64,000 nucleotides of DNA from Bimastos eiseni (taxonomy: Eukaryota > Annelida > Clitellata > Crassiclitellata > Lumbricidae): the NCBI GenBank assembly GCA_959347315.1, contig OY365810.1:16168025-16232024 (forward strand). Reading direction: 5' to 3'. The first letter of the stretch is position 1, and every line of letters starts with the position of its first letter. Both the position numbers and the translations under genes were made by a program. Under the pieces are notes generated by a model that made no database searches, was not told the DNA's origin, and was given only the letters and a program-made list of their open reading frames with translations. Below are positions 46,083 through 60,364 of this stretch, in pieces.

Positions 46083-47860
46083 AACCGGGAGGAGTAACTG
46101 TGACGAACGTAGGTAACAAACAAGAGTACCTATCGAACGACTATAAAGCCATCAAGAAGAGTTACTTGACTAGTAACCTGCAGGTATCAATCGGCACCAG
46201 TGGTTTCTCTTGTTTGTCACGTGCTCTTCTAACGTGTAATTCCAGCGGGTCCTTCGGGAATTTCCCCGATATTTCTATCAAACGTATCCACTGGGAAACT
46301 TTCCCCGTATGTGCCAACGCTCCACCGGCCGCTCTCTCGGTTTGTACGGCTGCTACTGCGGGAATCTACCCGACTTGTATCTCTTGCGGCCACCCGAATT
46401 TTCATGTCTCCGACAACCTGCGGTGACTGGCAGGAGTAGCTATGACCGAACTAGGTAGCCAACAAGTATATTTCTCGGCCTGCTTGCATCTGTCATATAC
46501 TTTAGTATCCGATCAGCCAGACTCTCACATGTCTGTAACTCTCATCGACTTCGTTTATTCCTCCCATCGTAGGAACATGTTTGTATTCGTCACCTAGGGC
46601 TCTGACCAACTCACGTTTCTCAGACTCGATTCTCTCACAGGCAACTGAAGTAAGTGTCACCACGTTACCTCTATGTTTCACACAGACCTGTATTATTATA
46701 ATCGCTTTCTCTGAAGCAATTGTACTCTGTCTCTTATACACTGGAAAGAACCACTGGCAAATCTTTCGAGGAAGTCCTCGAAAAGAGATTATGTAGTTAG
46801 ATATACAAGAAGAAATTAGTAGACGCCTCGCGGGGAAACCGCGAGCCAAGATATTGCAACTAGACAGACAAGTGAATAGATTTCTGGAAAACCAGAGGAG
46901 TAAGTGTGACCGACATAAGTAGCCAACAAGAAGATTTGCCGAAAGATCGTAAGACAATAAAGAAGACATACTGCGGGGACACCGCAAGTACAGATATTAC
47001 GTTTAGTAACTCAAGTAAAGACACGCGGGGAAACCGCGACCTAAGACATTGCGATCAGACACGCAAATCAACAGATTACTGGTAAACGGGAGGAGTAAGT
47101 ATGACCACGCTAGGTAGCCAGGTAAAGATATTTACGGAGAACCGTAAATAGAAAATAATATTCGGAGACCCCCACAATTTATCAAGTTTTCGGTACCAAA
47201 GGGAACTTTCCCTGTATCGAACGCACCGATGGGGTCACCCTCCCCGTATTTATCGAATGTATTCATGTTTTCCAGTATTTGTCAACGGCTTCTCCGGTAG
47301 CTCTCAGTCTGTTTCCAACGGCTTCACGGGGCCGCCCTCCCCGTCTTTTAACCAACGTGTACACTGGGGAATTCTTCCCGTAAATTGTCTCAACGGTCGC
47401 CATAATCTGCCTCGGTGTAACGTGCGGTTGCTCGGGCTTTACCCGATCTCTATTTCTCACGGCCACCGACGGGGTCACGTATCCGACAACCTGCTGGTAT
47501 TCACGAGGAGTAACTATGACTGATCTAGGTAGCCAACCAGAATATTTCTCGGCCACCAGAACTCCCACGGTCTGCACGGTCGGGGATTTTTCCCTGTCTA
47601 TCTCTCTGTCGGCCGCCGAAGCCTCTCTCGATATATGCGTCGGTCCCTTCTGGGACTCACCCAGTCTGTATCACTCACGGCCACCAACGGGGTCACCATC
47701 TTCCCCGTATTTCCGAACAGAACTGTCATTCACTCATTTATTTCTCACGATCGGACTTTCTCTGTCAACCTGTTGACTCTTACGATCAGGGCACGGTCCG
47801 TCTTGCGATCGACGGCAGAGGGACCCACCCCACCAGATCAGCGAAAAGCAGCAACAGCCT
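45840..47860. repeat. Satellite with recurring short palindromes
   Basis: An approximately 55-bp module (GGAGGAGTAACTATGACCGA, then GGTAGCCAACAAG, then ATATTT) occurs six times, near 45,843, 46,092, 46,433, 46,893, 47,093 and 47,506. Between them lie many short stem-loop candidates. Examples are CGCGGGGAAACCGCG (46,828 and about 47,024), GCGGGGACACCGC (about 46,972), CGGGAAACCGGG (about 46,079), GGGAAACTTTCCCC (about 46,290) and GGGAACTTTCCC (about 47,202). Spacing is irregular and copies are diverged. Open frames across it are not gene-like. Confidence 0.8.
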
Positions 47861-47879
47861 GACCGCGAGAGCGGCTGTC

Positions 47880-48155
47880 ACTAGAGGTCGTATTTATATG
47901 GCAACACTCAACGATCCCTGGAGCGGTACGAGAACCACTCTACGTATGAAGCAGTACGAACCACTGCTCCACATATATAGCGATGCACCGCATGTCAGGC
48001 TATACTCAAGCCAATTCATGCGTCTGCAAGCTATGCACTCAATTAAAAACCGCCGATCGGTCTTCCTTTCTATACGCAACACTGTAAAAAAAATATACGT
48101 AAAATAACGCTATGGCGAGCCGATTATTTAAATAAATCATTCATTCAAACCTTGT
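47880..48155 (+). other. Possible retroelement tail
   Basis: A 69-codon open frame (from 47,898) follows the satellite. It is followed by AAATAAATCATTCATTCA at 48,130-48,148, resembling the microsatellite-type 3' tail of the LINE at 10.1 kb. No RT motif is visible, so this is tentative. Confidence 0.25.
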
Positions 48156-48159
48156 GGCC

Positions 48160-48984
48160 TGTCCGCCACATATATATATATATGTAAAGCCATGAGCCAA
48201 AGCGCAATAGGACGCATACAGGATATCAGCTCATGGACCATTATAGGTGTATGAATATGGCGGTTGGCCAGGATCACTCGGCTCGTGGAGCAATCTAGGC
48301 GGTTGCTTGTGCTCACTGTTGTTTGCGTTTATTTCTCTGTGAGCTGGTCCGGCTGAGCTGTAAGCCTATTATACAAGTGAAGACCGCTGTCCAATGAGAT
48401 ATCAAAAGGAATTGTACCTTGAAAATACGTTTCATACGAGTCATCAACCCTTTTACGTCAGAAGCTCTTCATTGGATTTGGGTATAAACTTCTGACCTTT
48501 GACAGGACGCATTATTTCTCGTCCGTGATGCACTCCTGTGCCTGACTTAGTTTCCTTGCCTAACGTAGCGCTTTGGTCCACCCAAATTACAAAGAACATT
48601 CCAGTATTTTTTCATACAGAACTCGGAATAAAACTATGAGAAGGGTGCGCTACTTGTCCTCTGCCAATCCATTCCATAGATGAAGTTGTGGTGGAGGGTC
48701 GCGGACAAAACCCCCGGACAAACTCCTCAGACATAAACACCCCAGGACAAATACACACACCCCAAATTAGGACAACCCCCCTCACATTTTTTTACTTTTT
48801 ACTTTTATTACTTAGAAGAGTGTGTGTCCAATGGCACGAAGACAGCCCTTGAATTCGCGATTTACAACACTGCAGCAAACTTCCCGCAAGTGTTTGGTTG
48901 CACTTTTCACACGGTTGACGGGAAGCGGCAATGGTCATTATTGTCAATTGAGGTTTCTATAAACCCACTAATTGGCTCAGACAC

Positions 48985-49017
<33 letters not shown>

Positions 49018-50650
49018 TACGCTTTTGATGTGGATGTCACGCGATTTATTAAAATGCATATCAAATAGTTCTACCTTTAGACCTGTAGTACATGTGCCTC
49101 ATAACTCGCCTGTTATCCAATTTCCTTTATTTAGCGACCCAGGCTTGTGGAAGGTGTATTGTGTATATGCATGCTTGCCATAGCAGTGGATAGACTTCAC
49201 AATCAGGAGGCTCTTGATATACATTTGATATTCAAATGTCTCAAATGCTCAGCCAAGGCCAAGGCTATGTCCCATCAGATGGCAGATGCCATTGTACCAT
49301 GAAAATGTTCTGCAACGGTTTAGTCTAACATTCGTCTTGGCCGTGTTAGAAGCTGTTGCTTGCAAGACAAAATTGCTAAAAATGCAATTTTATCTAATAA
49401 AAAGATAAGTAACAAAGTAGGGAAACACGTAAAAGAATAACTTACTACAACCGAAGTTCTGTAGTAGGCCTACACCAATGTCTTCTTTAAAATTTCGCTC
49501 TTTTTCACAACTTCATCAATGATCTTATCAGCGCTTAGCTGATATAAGACATTTTTTCACACGACATAGGCCTAAGCATAAAAGTCTTGTCACAAAACTA
49601 TGCCATTGTCTGTTTGATACATTATCTTTGAAAAATGTCTTCCCGTGATCAAATGGCAACAATCCAATTTTCATGCATAACGGCTGAATGGGATCCAACT
49701 GATCGTTCCGATTTGAGGCTTCGAAAATGCAACCAGAGTTTCTGTCGATCTATAGGTTGATCCGAGTTGCCTGACACTTACTTCCTTGGATGTTATTGAT
49801 AGAACTGGAGCCATATTGATATAGGCCTACTTGATGACGCTGAAATGTCAGATCCAGAGTTTTTTCTGAATGTTGCTTGCACTGGTTGAACTAAATAAAT
49901 CTGTGAGTCGTCTACATTTTTCTACATTAAAGGGGCGCTATATCACGTATTTAGTTATGATTGATTGATTGGTTAATTTTTGGGCGTCGGCAGAAATCTG
50001 TTTTTTTGTCCCGCTCTCGTTCAGCGCCACCTTTTCTCTTGTTTTACACTTCCATTGTTGCCTTCTTCCATCGCTACAGTAGGCGTTATTTAGAATATTA
50101 ATTTTCTCTCCCGTTGAATTAGTTAATAAAAGTAGGAAAATGACCGGTCTCTCTGAACGATATGAGGCAGTTCAGATGAGAGTGTGGGCCAATAAAAGCG
50201 ACTGTAAAAGCATCATTTTGACCTGTGCGATTCTGATGCGAGCCAATATTCACAACCAGACGGATAACAGAAAAGTTTTTTTAATGTGGTGAACACCTGC
50301 ATTTAACAACATCATCGACTTTAATAAGGTTTTCCATAATGTGCATGGAGATTTCATTATGAAGAATTATTAGTATTATCGGAAGGAGGTCCTTGCAGGT
50401 AAAGAGGACACTAGAGTGCCACCCCAAATAGGCAGCTGGGCATGAGGCAAATGGTTTTGATTTGGATAGGCCTATTCTGTTGAATCGCCGATGAAGTTAG
50501 TCCAGAATAAAGTATGAAATATTGGCAAACTAGGGAATGCCACCCATGCGACGAGCAGCGGCATTAAGAATAGACGGAAGTCTGAGAGAATTGGTGGAAG
50601 GAATTAAGAACCCACAATGTATACAGCAATTCTAAAATCCATCCGAGTGC
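48160..50650. other. No gene seen
   Basis: Contains a TA microsatellite (48,170-48,184), a (CA)n tract (48,980-49,018) and otherwise AT-rich non-coding sequence. The open frame at 48,824-49,183 spans the CA tract and has no recognisable motif. Confidence 0.5.
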
Positions 50651-50659
50651 AAATCATGG

Positions 50660-51040
50660 TAGAGAATAATAATGTTAAGCAAGTGTATTGCTACTTGAGT
50701 TCAATTTGAGTATGTGCACTAGACCTATGTTATATCTATTTGAATATGATGCAATTCTATTGTCATTATAAGTTAATTTTGAGAATACAGACTAGGCCTA
50801 TTGTTAAGTCGCCTTAATTATGGTACAAGTATTGCTACATAAAATTAATTATGATACGAGCATATTTGTCATATCACAAGTTCACTTTGAGAATATAGAC
50901 CACACTCATTATTGCTGCGTCACTTCCATTTGATACAAGTATTGCTTCGTCATTTTTGATTATGATAAAAATGTATTGTTCTACTATAAGTTTGCTTTGG
51001 GAATATAGACTAGACCTATTGTTACGTCATTTTAACTGCG
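50660..51040. repeat. Tandem repeat of about 109 bp with TTACGTCA-type core
   Basis: Three units with landmarks AGTTnACTTTGAGAATATAGAC, CTATTGTTACGTCA and GATACAAGTATTGCTAC. The GAATATAGAC landmark lies near 50,782, 50,892 and 51,001. Related isolated pieces (TTGTTACGTCAC) occur at about 52,172, 53,687 and 53,753. Confidence 0.75.
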
Positions 51041-51235
51041 ACGCAAATCTTTGATTCAATTTTTTTATTTACCGCGAAATTTTTTTGAATTGACTCTGAA
51101 TACGTTAGGTTAAGAGCAACGATGGGCAGAAAGCGACACTCCTGGGTTGGTTTCAACAACTCGTCTGGAACATTGGACAAAGATCTATCAAAGGCGGATC
51201 ACGTCAACCCTCTTTGTCTCGCCCTATCTGACTCT

Positions 51236-51617
<382 letters not shown>

Positions 51618-52023
51618 ATCTTGAGCTAACCTTTCGCTAGACTCTTGCAACGCTGTCCGAATTGCACATTTTTTGGACGGTCTTCATGGAACAGTCTTCC
51701 GCAGATTTGGCAATGGTGAAAATTCGCCAGCTTCAGTCCGTCCTAAAATTCGCTGCCTTGGGTCGGGGCAAAATTGGCAATATGCTTGAACTTGTCAACC
51801 TACCGTACATGCGATATACTCTGCACTTGTTCCCGGTTCTATATCATCCTCTTCCTCTCGGCCGGGCAAGACGGGCATCGATCGTCAGTTCGGTCTCATA
51901 ATACAACATCAGAAAGCTCTGGAACAGTCTTTGGATTGAAATTAGAACTTTACTGCAGCAAAGAGATCAAAAACATTTCAGCTCATCCTAAGTTGTACTG
52001 TTGTTACATCTGCTACATCTGTT

Positions 52024-52670
52024 TTGCCTAAGCGCCACCTATTGAATATGATATCTCCCAGTTGCACCGTTATACAGCGCCTTGACAAGATTCTCCCATT
52101 GCGCTTTAGTTATGAGACGCGTATACGGCCTATCTTATTAAAAGCAATAACTTGAAAAGTGACGTCTAATTGTTACGTCACCTTGATTTCGCTTATAAAA
52201 CAGATCTAGTTTTTATATTTTCAATCGGCCAATAAAGGTAATAAAAGTCTATATAGGTATTTCGCTTCAATATTGCTGGACATTTTCATAATTCATAATT
52301 AATAACTTAAAGGATAAAGGCCTGTTGTCGCGTCACATAATGCATATTTAAAAAATCCAATTTAGCGAATAAAGACCTATTGTTACGCACTCCAATTAGG
52401 AGACAACTGTTTTATATATCGCTACATACAGATTCTCGACCGAAAAAAGCAGTTCGTTATAAGGAATGTATATATGCAGTATAGTGCATATTATGCTTCG
52501 AAAATTATAGTGCCCCTTAGAGATGACTACTCAGAAACGCTACCAGCTCCAGCCCGGATATTAAAAAAGTTAAGTTATCTAATGGCATAAGACATGAATC
52601 AATTTCGACACGCCTAAGCGCCACCTATCGAATATGATAATAATGTCTCCCTGTCGCACCATTTCATCCT
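52024..52670. repeat. Dispersed repeat pair with GCGCCACCTAT core
   Basis: 52,027-52,080 and 52,612-52,668 share CCTAAGCGCCACCTAT, GAATATGAT and TCTCCC.GT.GCACC in the same order and orientation. Confidence 0.8.
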
Positions 52671-52959
52671 TGTTACAGTCGAAATCGCAGGAAACTGACA
52701 CCGAGTCAGTAGAGAAAGTCTGAATTGTTTGAACTATTCAATACTTTGTTTTGATTAAATTAAATTTAAAGAAGCCTCTTACTAATTTACTGCATTACTT
52801 CAATTATGAAATAAGCGCATTATTAATAATTTTTGAATAAAGGCTATGGCACTTGAAACATGGGTAATAAATTTAATCAAGAGCATAAGCGAGCACCTAT
52901 GAGTAGATTTTTGGAAGGAGCGTTATATCAAGCTTTAATATCTCATAAATAAAGAGACG

Positions 52960-53540
52960 AGTCTGTGTGTCGCTCTGTCCGGCTATGCATTTACACAGTT
53001 TTAGAGCTATTTACTCGAAACCTTCGCCGTTGGCTCGGGGAACACCTGGGACACAATTGAGGAATTGGTGAACCCGCGGCCGCCCTCTTCCTGGTCTCCA
53101 GGGCCAAAAACCTACGGCACACCTACGCCGCACCCATAAAAGCAAAGTTTCTTCTCATTCGCCAGGAGCGTGTCGACGAAACAACACTTGCGAGATATTG
53201 TACAGGTAGCAGGTATACATAGTCGTTTGAAAAGTCAGATGGGTATGTAATTGGTACGCATCAGTATCTATACATAATGTATATAAACATTATTAATTTA
53301 CATTTAGGCCTATATCTAAAGTCTGTGTGTGTGCGTGCGTCTTTCTGTCCGTTTATGCATTTGTACACTTTTGCAGCTATTTACTCAAAGCCTTCGCCGT
53401 TCGCTCGGGGAAGACCTCGGACACCCAGTTAGGGGGTGGTGTCTTGGTGAACCCCGTGGTCACCGTCTTCCTCCTCTCCAGGGCCAAAAACCTGTCTCGC
53501 CTGAGGCAAGGCCGGGTGCCCCAGCTAAAATATCATAAAG
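52960..53540. repeat. Direct repeat pair, about 355 bp apart
   Basis: 52,965-53,140 and 53,320-53,530 share GTCTGTGTGT, GCTATTTACTC, AA.CCTTCGCCGTT, GCTCGGGGAA, TTGGTGAACCC and TCTCCAGGGCCAAAAACCT in order. The right copy is better preserved. Probably two copies of a repeat family. Confidence 0.85.
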
Positions 53541-55439
53541 AGTTAAAGACACATTGTTGCGTTACCTCAATCTGGTCTCTTGAAAATTTTATTCTAGATA
53601 TTAAATGCTCAGTGTTACCTCACCTCATTTTTGAAAGATGTTTACTATTGCAATTTTTAAATTTATAAAATAGTAGTATATTGTTACGTCACTTCATCAC
53701 GAAACAGGTAAACATTTCTTAACAATTTAATATGTAAAGAACACAGACCTTTTGTTACGTCAACTTACATGTCATCCATCTATAGTATTTGTGACTTGTA
53801 ACTTAAGATTAAGAGCTATTTCCCTACGGCTACGTATGATTGTCACAAAATAGCGATACGTGAAAATAAATTCAAATTGATACCGTTTATAGTTTCCAAA
53901 TACTTCTTCGTATTGAAACACGATAAATCAATCCAAAATACTCAATTGAATTATTTCACGTTGACAGTTTACAATAAACCATCTCATTAGCGAGTCCAAA
54001 ATCGACTATCTCATTAAACATTTATTCACACATCAAAACGACTACTTCAGCATAATTTAAATATTTAAGATTGGCCCCATATGTGATTTCGTTGACGTCG
54101 ACAGGTAGGGACCCTGCCAACATCAGATTGACCAGCTGACTCAGGCGGTGGGTAGGGTTGTAATTGACTCCAATAGAAGTTAAGTCTTGAAGGTGTGAGG
54201 TTGAGTGATGCCGCCGTCTGGACCAGCTGCTGAGTCTGCAGGAAACGATGAAATGGTTTTGACGATCGATGATCGATCTTAAATCTGTAACGGATCAAAC
54301 CGATTTGAAAGCCTTTGATTGCATATTAGCTTCTTGTCCGACGAAGCCAGCGTTCGTTTCGTGAGTATCTGGAACTGGATCATCATCGCTGCAATAAATA
54401 CGGATGGCAGCCTTGCAGCTACCATCTTCGTGTTTGATAGCAACTGCATATGCCAGGTACTTTGGGAGTCACGTTTCATCGGACTTCACCCGAGGTACTG
54501 GTCCTGAGGCTGTTAACACTGTTTTCCTGAGAAAGGCAGATGGTTTTCTGGAACGGCCTATCTCTCTACAAGATGAGCTACTTATACGACCACGGAAGGC
54601 AATTGCGCCGTTACTGACAAGCGTTGAAGAAGATAGCTGTCTTCTTCGATTCTTCTGTGACAATGTCTATTAAGCATCCCACTCTTGGTATTAATGATCC
54701 CCATGGTACAAAGTGGTGGGTCATCATTGTAAGTTACGTTCTTCCTGTTGGCAGCTTGTTACCCTGTTGCGCCCGCTGTGGTCGGTGTAAGGTGGAGATA
54801 CGAGGATGCTGTAGTTTCCGTAACTGTGACATCCCATAGTATGCAGCGTCCACCTTGCCAGGTGATGAGCGTAAGCCCATCCAGGAGCCTACGCACCGTC
54901 CGAAATACCTGGTGGCTCCTTCATGCTCGGGATGCCTGTGCGTGAGAGGCTTCAGCTGATGAGGTCGTTCAGAAGTCAAGATTTAAGAGAGACCGTGAGA
55001 GCCCTTCTCTGTAACCAGCCACACAAAAGGACAAATGTGTGGTTGGCATGTCGCCAACCCAGACGCCGACAGACTACAATTATAATGGCGTCGTCGTCCA
55101 TCTGAAGTTCAAAGGTCAACAATAGGCTAGTAGCAGCGCAGAAGCCAGTCTCAGCACCTCAAGGCGTCCCCCCCCCGGTACTCGTCTCGGAATTTCAAAC
55201 AAGGCGAAGACTCTCTTGACCGTCCCAGTTCGACTTCCTCTTCATTCGTTTTCCTTCCGGCAGCGGGTTCTTACTCTTAGGCCATGTTTCAATCTGGATC
55301 CCACCAGTAACAGTGATTGACAGATTACCTTAATATCCTTTATAATGCTGCCAAGTATTGTTCTCTATCGTCACTGAAATGCTTGTCATGCATTCCTTAT
55401 ATTGACCCAAGAGATTAATGTAGTAACAACAACAATTTA

Positions 55440-55560
55440 GTTGATTAAGAACATAAGAAAACTGCTTTTGCAGTTGCTCTCACTGACAGCATAGCATCTT
55501 AAGCTGCCAATTGGTACAGAGTTAGTTTAGTATCTTCCTATACTTCTAATGTATTTTTAA
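55440..55560. repeat. Dispersed repeat, partner of 60,775-60,895
   Basis: Shares AAAACTG, CTGACAGCATAGCATCTTAAGCTG and CTGGTACAG-type blocks and a following TCTTCCT...TAATGTA with 60,775-60,895. Confidence 0.7.
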
Positions 55561-56163
55561 TCAGGTTTTTTCTTTAGATTCTTTCAAAATGTTAATAGTC
55601 GAGAGAGCTTTCACATGCATATAAATTTTTTTAAGCTGAGCCAAAGAGACAATACAGAGTAATTATCTGCGATACAATAACATACCATAAAATTCTGTCT
55701 ATCAACTATATTCGTAAAGTCATACAGTACTTGTTGAATGACATTACGCCACTGCTATTTTTTGGTGGTACTTGTCTCAAACGTAGAAAATGAGGAGGAC
55801 AACGGTCATTAGTCCCTATCTTTGTTTTGAGACAGCGTCGTCCAACAGTAACTGCTTGCATACAATCGGAAGATATCTAAAAGTTGGTTTGCCTCAACTG
55901 AACGTATCGAGAGGATTTCTGTAAGAATTTTGCTCGTGTGCTAAATTCAATGACTATGAGCTCCATTGAGATAAGTTTGCGTAATCCAATCTTCGATGAA
56001 AAATCTTTGAAATTATTTGGGTGACTTTTGTTAGCAGCATAACGTACTCCACACAGTGCGGAAATACTCTTCGTGTTAATGTGCCTTGAAAAAACTATGT
56101 AGACTATTCCAAGTGGTTGAACTCAGACCAATATCTTCCAGCAGCGTTGTTGTATATCGAAAT

Positions 56164-56225
56164 ATGAGGAGGAGGAGGAGGAGGAGGACCAGGAGCAGGA
56201 GGAGCAGGAGAGGAGCAGGAGGTAA
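56164..56225. repeat. (AGG)n microsatellite
   Basis: GGAGGA/GGAGCA triplets, which explain the arginine-rich small frame. Confidence 0.9.
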
Positions 56226-58622
56226 GAGGAGGGTGGGTCATCGCCTTCACGATTGCAATGTGACAGACTGGCTATTTTAAGCCACTCCTAGAGCCAGTTA
56301 TTTACCCAAAGCTGGAAGGTTGTTAGGGTTTAAGACATTCGAGTCGTAGGGTGTCCGTTGAACCAAACTCAGTCAAGTAAACGATGCCAATCAGTTTAAC
56401 AAGAGGACTATGAACACGAAGAGGTTTTAGACGGATGACGCGTATACATACATTAATGTTGCACTGGATCGAAACGGGATGCGGCCTGGCTTCTATGAAA
56501 CGTGAGTGATTGATGAAGTTTACTCACCTGTAAACCTGTGCATACATTTGTACCTGTTAATATCTGTGCTTTCCATTAGAAACGCCTCAATAGCAAAGTC
56601 TTGAATATTCGTCTGAAGTGCAACACATAATTATGGTAATGCAATCTCGTTGCAATATCTGTCTAACTGGCGTTCATTCAACTCTACATGTATACTGGGT
56701 GGGTCTGTGCCATCTGGCGTAGCAATATTTCAAAGATCAAAGTATTAATCAGCTGCATGATTCTAAATTCAGCGTACCTGCTTGCGTCGTATTAACTCGT
56801 TTTAGACATAATTATAATCGTAAACGTGTTTTTGTGTTTTGCGGAATCCAGTTGCATTTACTCCAATACTGTCTGACTTTCATTTCCATCCCACTCAATC
56901 TTGTCTCAGTCAAGAATTATTGCTTCCGAAATCTTTCCTCTATTTATTATTCTTAATTATCTACCTTCAGTGAGGCGTTAATTAAATACCAATTAGCGGC
57001 GAAAGACATGTAAACTATGAAATTTTTATGCGTGTAAAAATACGCAGAAAAATGGCAAAGAATTTGCCATGCAGGTAAATAACAATGATGACAAAAGTTA
57101 AATGTTTTTGCATTTTCATTTTCCAACCTATTGGATGAGAAATGTTTGGTTTGGCTATGTCAATTAGGGAATACCTCGGATTCTATGAACTTAACTCTAC
57201 TGCTTCATTTCCGGCTTGGTGGCTGGACAAATCTTCATTTTTGTTTTCGGAGTGAGCTGGTTGTTCCTTTTGCACGCAACTCGACAGCGTCGCCTTTTCT
57301 TTTCATCTGCTTATTGTCTTAGTTTCTTAGATAAGGAGGATAGCTAGACTACCACATCTAACGTTTCACACAGGTTCGGCTACTAAGCACGCTAACGTAT
57401 ACGCCTGTATACAGTATGGCTATAGAATAGATATTAATATTGTAACCAGAGGCGATGAATTGTATTATTTTTAATTAGATGGTGCAATTAGCTTTCTGAG
57501 CCGATTCAACATTAACATAGTATTTCTTCGTTCAATTTTCTCGTCCAAATGGGCAAAGCGTTATTTATCTCACTCCTTCCAATATCACTCTTCCTGTGGT
57601 TTTGTGCGACCTTTTCAAAGAATTATCGGTAAATAGTAGGCCAACAAAGCCATCGAAAGTGAATTGAAGTCTATACATTTGATCGATTGGTTACATTCTG
57701 TCATTCAATTATGAGTTTTCGGGTGAACCCTATTATTTCAATCCACATCAATTACAAAACCCTTCCTCTCCAAAATAACATTTTAAACAGAAATATCTTA
57801 GGCAAAAATTCGAAGGCAAATCTTAAACTACGGTAAATCTAATTTATTTTAACAATGCTTTCAGACTAGATGAAGAACAGGTTCTTCGACTGGAACGTTT
57901 TGGGGATGTTCAACACATTTTCTCTAACAGAAAACTATCAGAGAGAAAACATATCAGATTCTGTTTACCAATTCTCATAGAATAAGCCATCTCGCATAAA
58001 AATGTATCAGGGCATGGCCGTAGGCGGGCTCAAGTATTGAAACAAAAACACAAAGACTATAATGTCGCGTGTCGCCGAAGGCGTCACTGGAAAACCGATC
58101 GGTCCGTTACTTTTGTAGAGAGCAAACTTCTGAGATTTAATCTTGAATTTCATAAAATTGTTTCATAGTCTATGGACAGAGACATGATACTCGAGTAGAA
58201 TTGAAGTAAGCCCACCATTTCCAAACTCTTGTGCTTGCAATGCAAACATTTGTATGCCTACTGCTAATTGGATAATCCTGCATTCGTAAGTTAGTCGTTG
58301 GCTATAGTCAAGTAGTTAGTATCTGCTATAAATTGACTGGACGATGACCTGACTGATGAAACATTGTTGTTTATAGTATACAACCTGTGGTTAATGATTG
58401 TGCAACAAGGAAGAGAAGTACTGAAGTATATAGGCCTAAGCCCAGTTATAAAGGTCAAGCTGAAGTACCCGGCTCCGCCCGTGTTGAACCAGATTTTTTG
58501 ATTTTCCTCCCGGGGCTAAAACATGCAAAATATTTGGACTTCCTACTCTTGAGCATGCCACATACAACTGGTCATGAGAGAGGCAAGGCTGTTATAATTT
58601 CTGTTGGCATATATTGACACAT

Positions 58623-59152
58623 ATTGTAAATGCTTCCTTATAGGTGAACATGGGGAAGGGGTAACAGTTTGTGCTCGCGAATCTCACTATGCTTTTTTAT
58701 CGCGGCTACTAAAAAGCATTCGAGCAAAATTTGGGAGCAATCGCTCGAGTTGATCAAAAGTTTTCAAAGTTACATATTACATACTTTTCTTCTTTATGTA
58801 TAGATATGTCGGCCCTCTATCGAAGATGGCTGTTGCTCACCGCCTATGGCGGATCGCCTGTGATGTGAAATGTTTATCGCCTCTAGCTAATGACGCAGTG
58901 AGAAAACGCACAACGCAGGCGATCCACCATAGCATGTGCAAATGACTGGCCAGTTTGGCAGGTATTTGCTCATATTGTAAATGCCTCTTCATAGGGGAGC
59001 ATAGGGAAGGGATAACATTTTGGGATCGCGAACCCCCTATGTTTTATTAGGGTGCTAAAAAGTATTCGTGCACAATTTTGGAGCAATCGGTCAAGTTGAT
59101 CAAAGTGTTTTAGTTAGTTACATACTTTTCTTCTTTACATGTATAGATGGAG
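58623..59152. repeat. Direct repeat pair of about 180 bp
   Basis: 58,623-58,806 and 58,974-59,152 align nearly throughout. Shared blocks are TTGTAAATGC, ATAGGGGAGCAT/ATAGGTGAACAT, CTAAAAAG.ATTCG, GGAGCAATCG and CATACTTTTCTTCTTTA.ATGTATAGAT. Confidence 0.85.
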
Positions 59153-59466
59153 AAATATTTTTATTTTGTATTGAGGACAGTTTTAACAGTTGAAAGTTGT
59201 GAGGAGTTAATCGCAGATGGTGTTCTTGAGACATGGGCTGCACATGTTGTCAAGTGCTCTAAGATGACCCTATAATGTAAGAACACATCTATGCCTAAAA
59301 GGGCGAGTAAGAAACCCTAAATGCGCCATATTCATGTTTGTACGTGCTACTCAAGTACAGTACATTTCGAGTACTTATGACAAGCGTAGTTTGCTATTCA
59401 TAGGAGCTTCAAAATAACACTATTACCTTTATCTGTTCAAATGTCCGTTAGCACTGGCTGGTCTAC

Positions 59467-59642
59467 GGTAATGTACCAGAATATACCAGAATTTACCATA
59501 ATGCACCAGAATGTTCCAGAATATACCAGAATGTATCAGAATGTACCAGAATGTGCTTGATCGTGCCAGAAGGCACCATAATGTACCAGACTTGTACCAG
59601 AATGTGCCTGAATGTGTCAGAATGTGCCTGAATGTACCAGAA
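59467..59642. repeat. 10-bp tandem repeat (TACCAGAATG)n
   Basis: About seventeen copies with a 10-bp period; variants include TGCCTGAATG and TACCATAATG. Frames on the minus strand encode a WYILVHSDTF-like repeat but have no other sign of being genes. Confidence 0.88.
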
Positions 59643-60364
59643 TAACGGGTCGTGCTGTAGTGAAACAAGGAAAGAATCTTCATAGAAATAGGAGTTGAAT
59701 ATAAAATTTTTATGAATTTCAAGACTGAAATGAAGCAAAAGTAAAGAAACAAGGGAGGTTTGACATATATCACACAAGTGTCGTTCAACCACGAAAAATT
59801 CAGATATACTTTATATGTATAGTAATACCTCAAGGTTCCGTCTGAGAGCCACGCCATTTGAGCCCCACCTTCCTTGCAAGGATCGCGTTAAACCAAGATT
59901 CAAATCTCTCTCGACCGATCGACGCGCTAAAAATAGTTTTCAACCAGAGGCAAAAAGAGAAACAATTATTGGACAAATAAGGCGTAAAGCAATATGGCTT
60001 AGACAAAAGAAAAGCAAAGCACTGGTCATGACAAACATGTGCCACCCATGCCTCAAGAACACCATCTCGTGGAAGCTCTATTATATGTTCTCTCTCCAAA
60101 GGGTAGTCGGAGGGAGGTCAGAATCTCCATCACTGTCAGAAGTTAAAACTGTCATCCCAAATGTTTGTTCATCCTTAATAATTATGTACTTTTCTTCTTT
60201 ATTGCAAAATCATAACCACAGATTTCATACTATAATAATGAGGGAACAGGATGGAAACTGTTTGGCTTGCGTTAGGGTCCCATGGTCATGCTGATGACGA
60301 TGATGGTGGTGGTGAGAAGATGAGGAGAAGAAGAAGAAAGATGAGTTTTAATCGGCAAAATTTA

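Larger units (their letters stand above)
53800..58600. other. No gene recognised
   Basis: Only short open frames without family motifs. Includes a dispersed repeat (55,440-55,560) and an AGG microsatellite (56,164-56,225). Small exons of the downstream region cannot be excluded. Confidence 0.45.

Noticed and set aside
45840..47860. CRISPR-like array because of repeated short palindromes
   Set aside because: Repeats are diverged and irregularly spaced, no cas genes are near, and the context is animal nuclear DNA.
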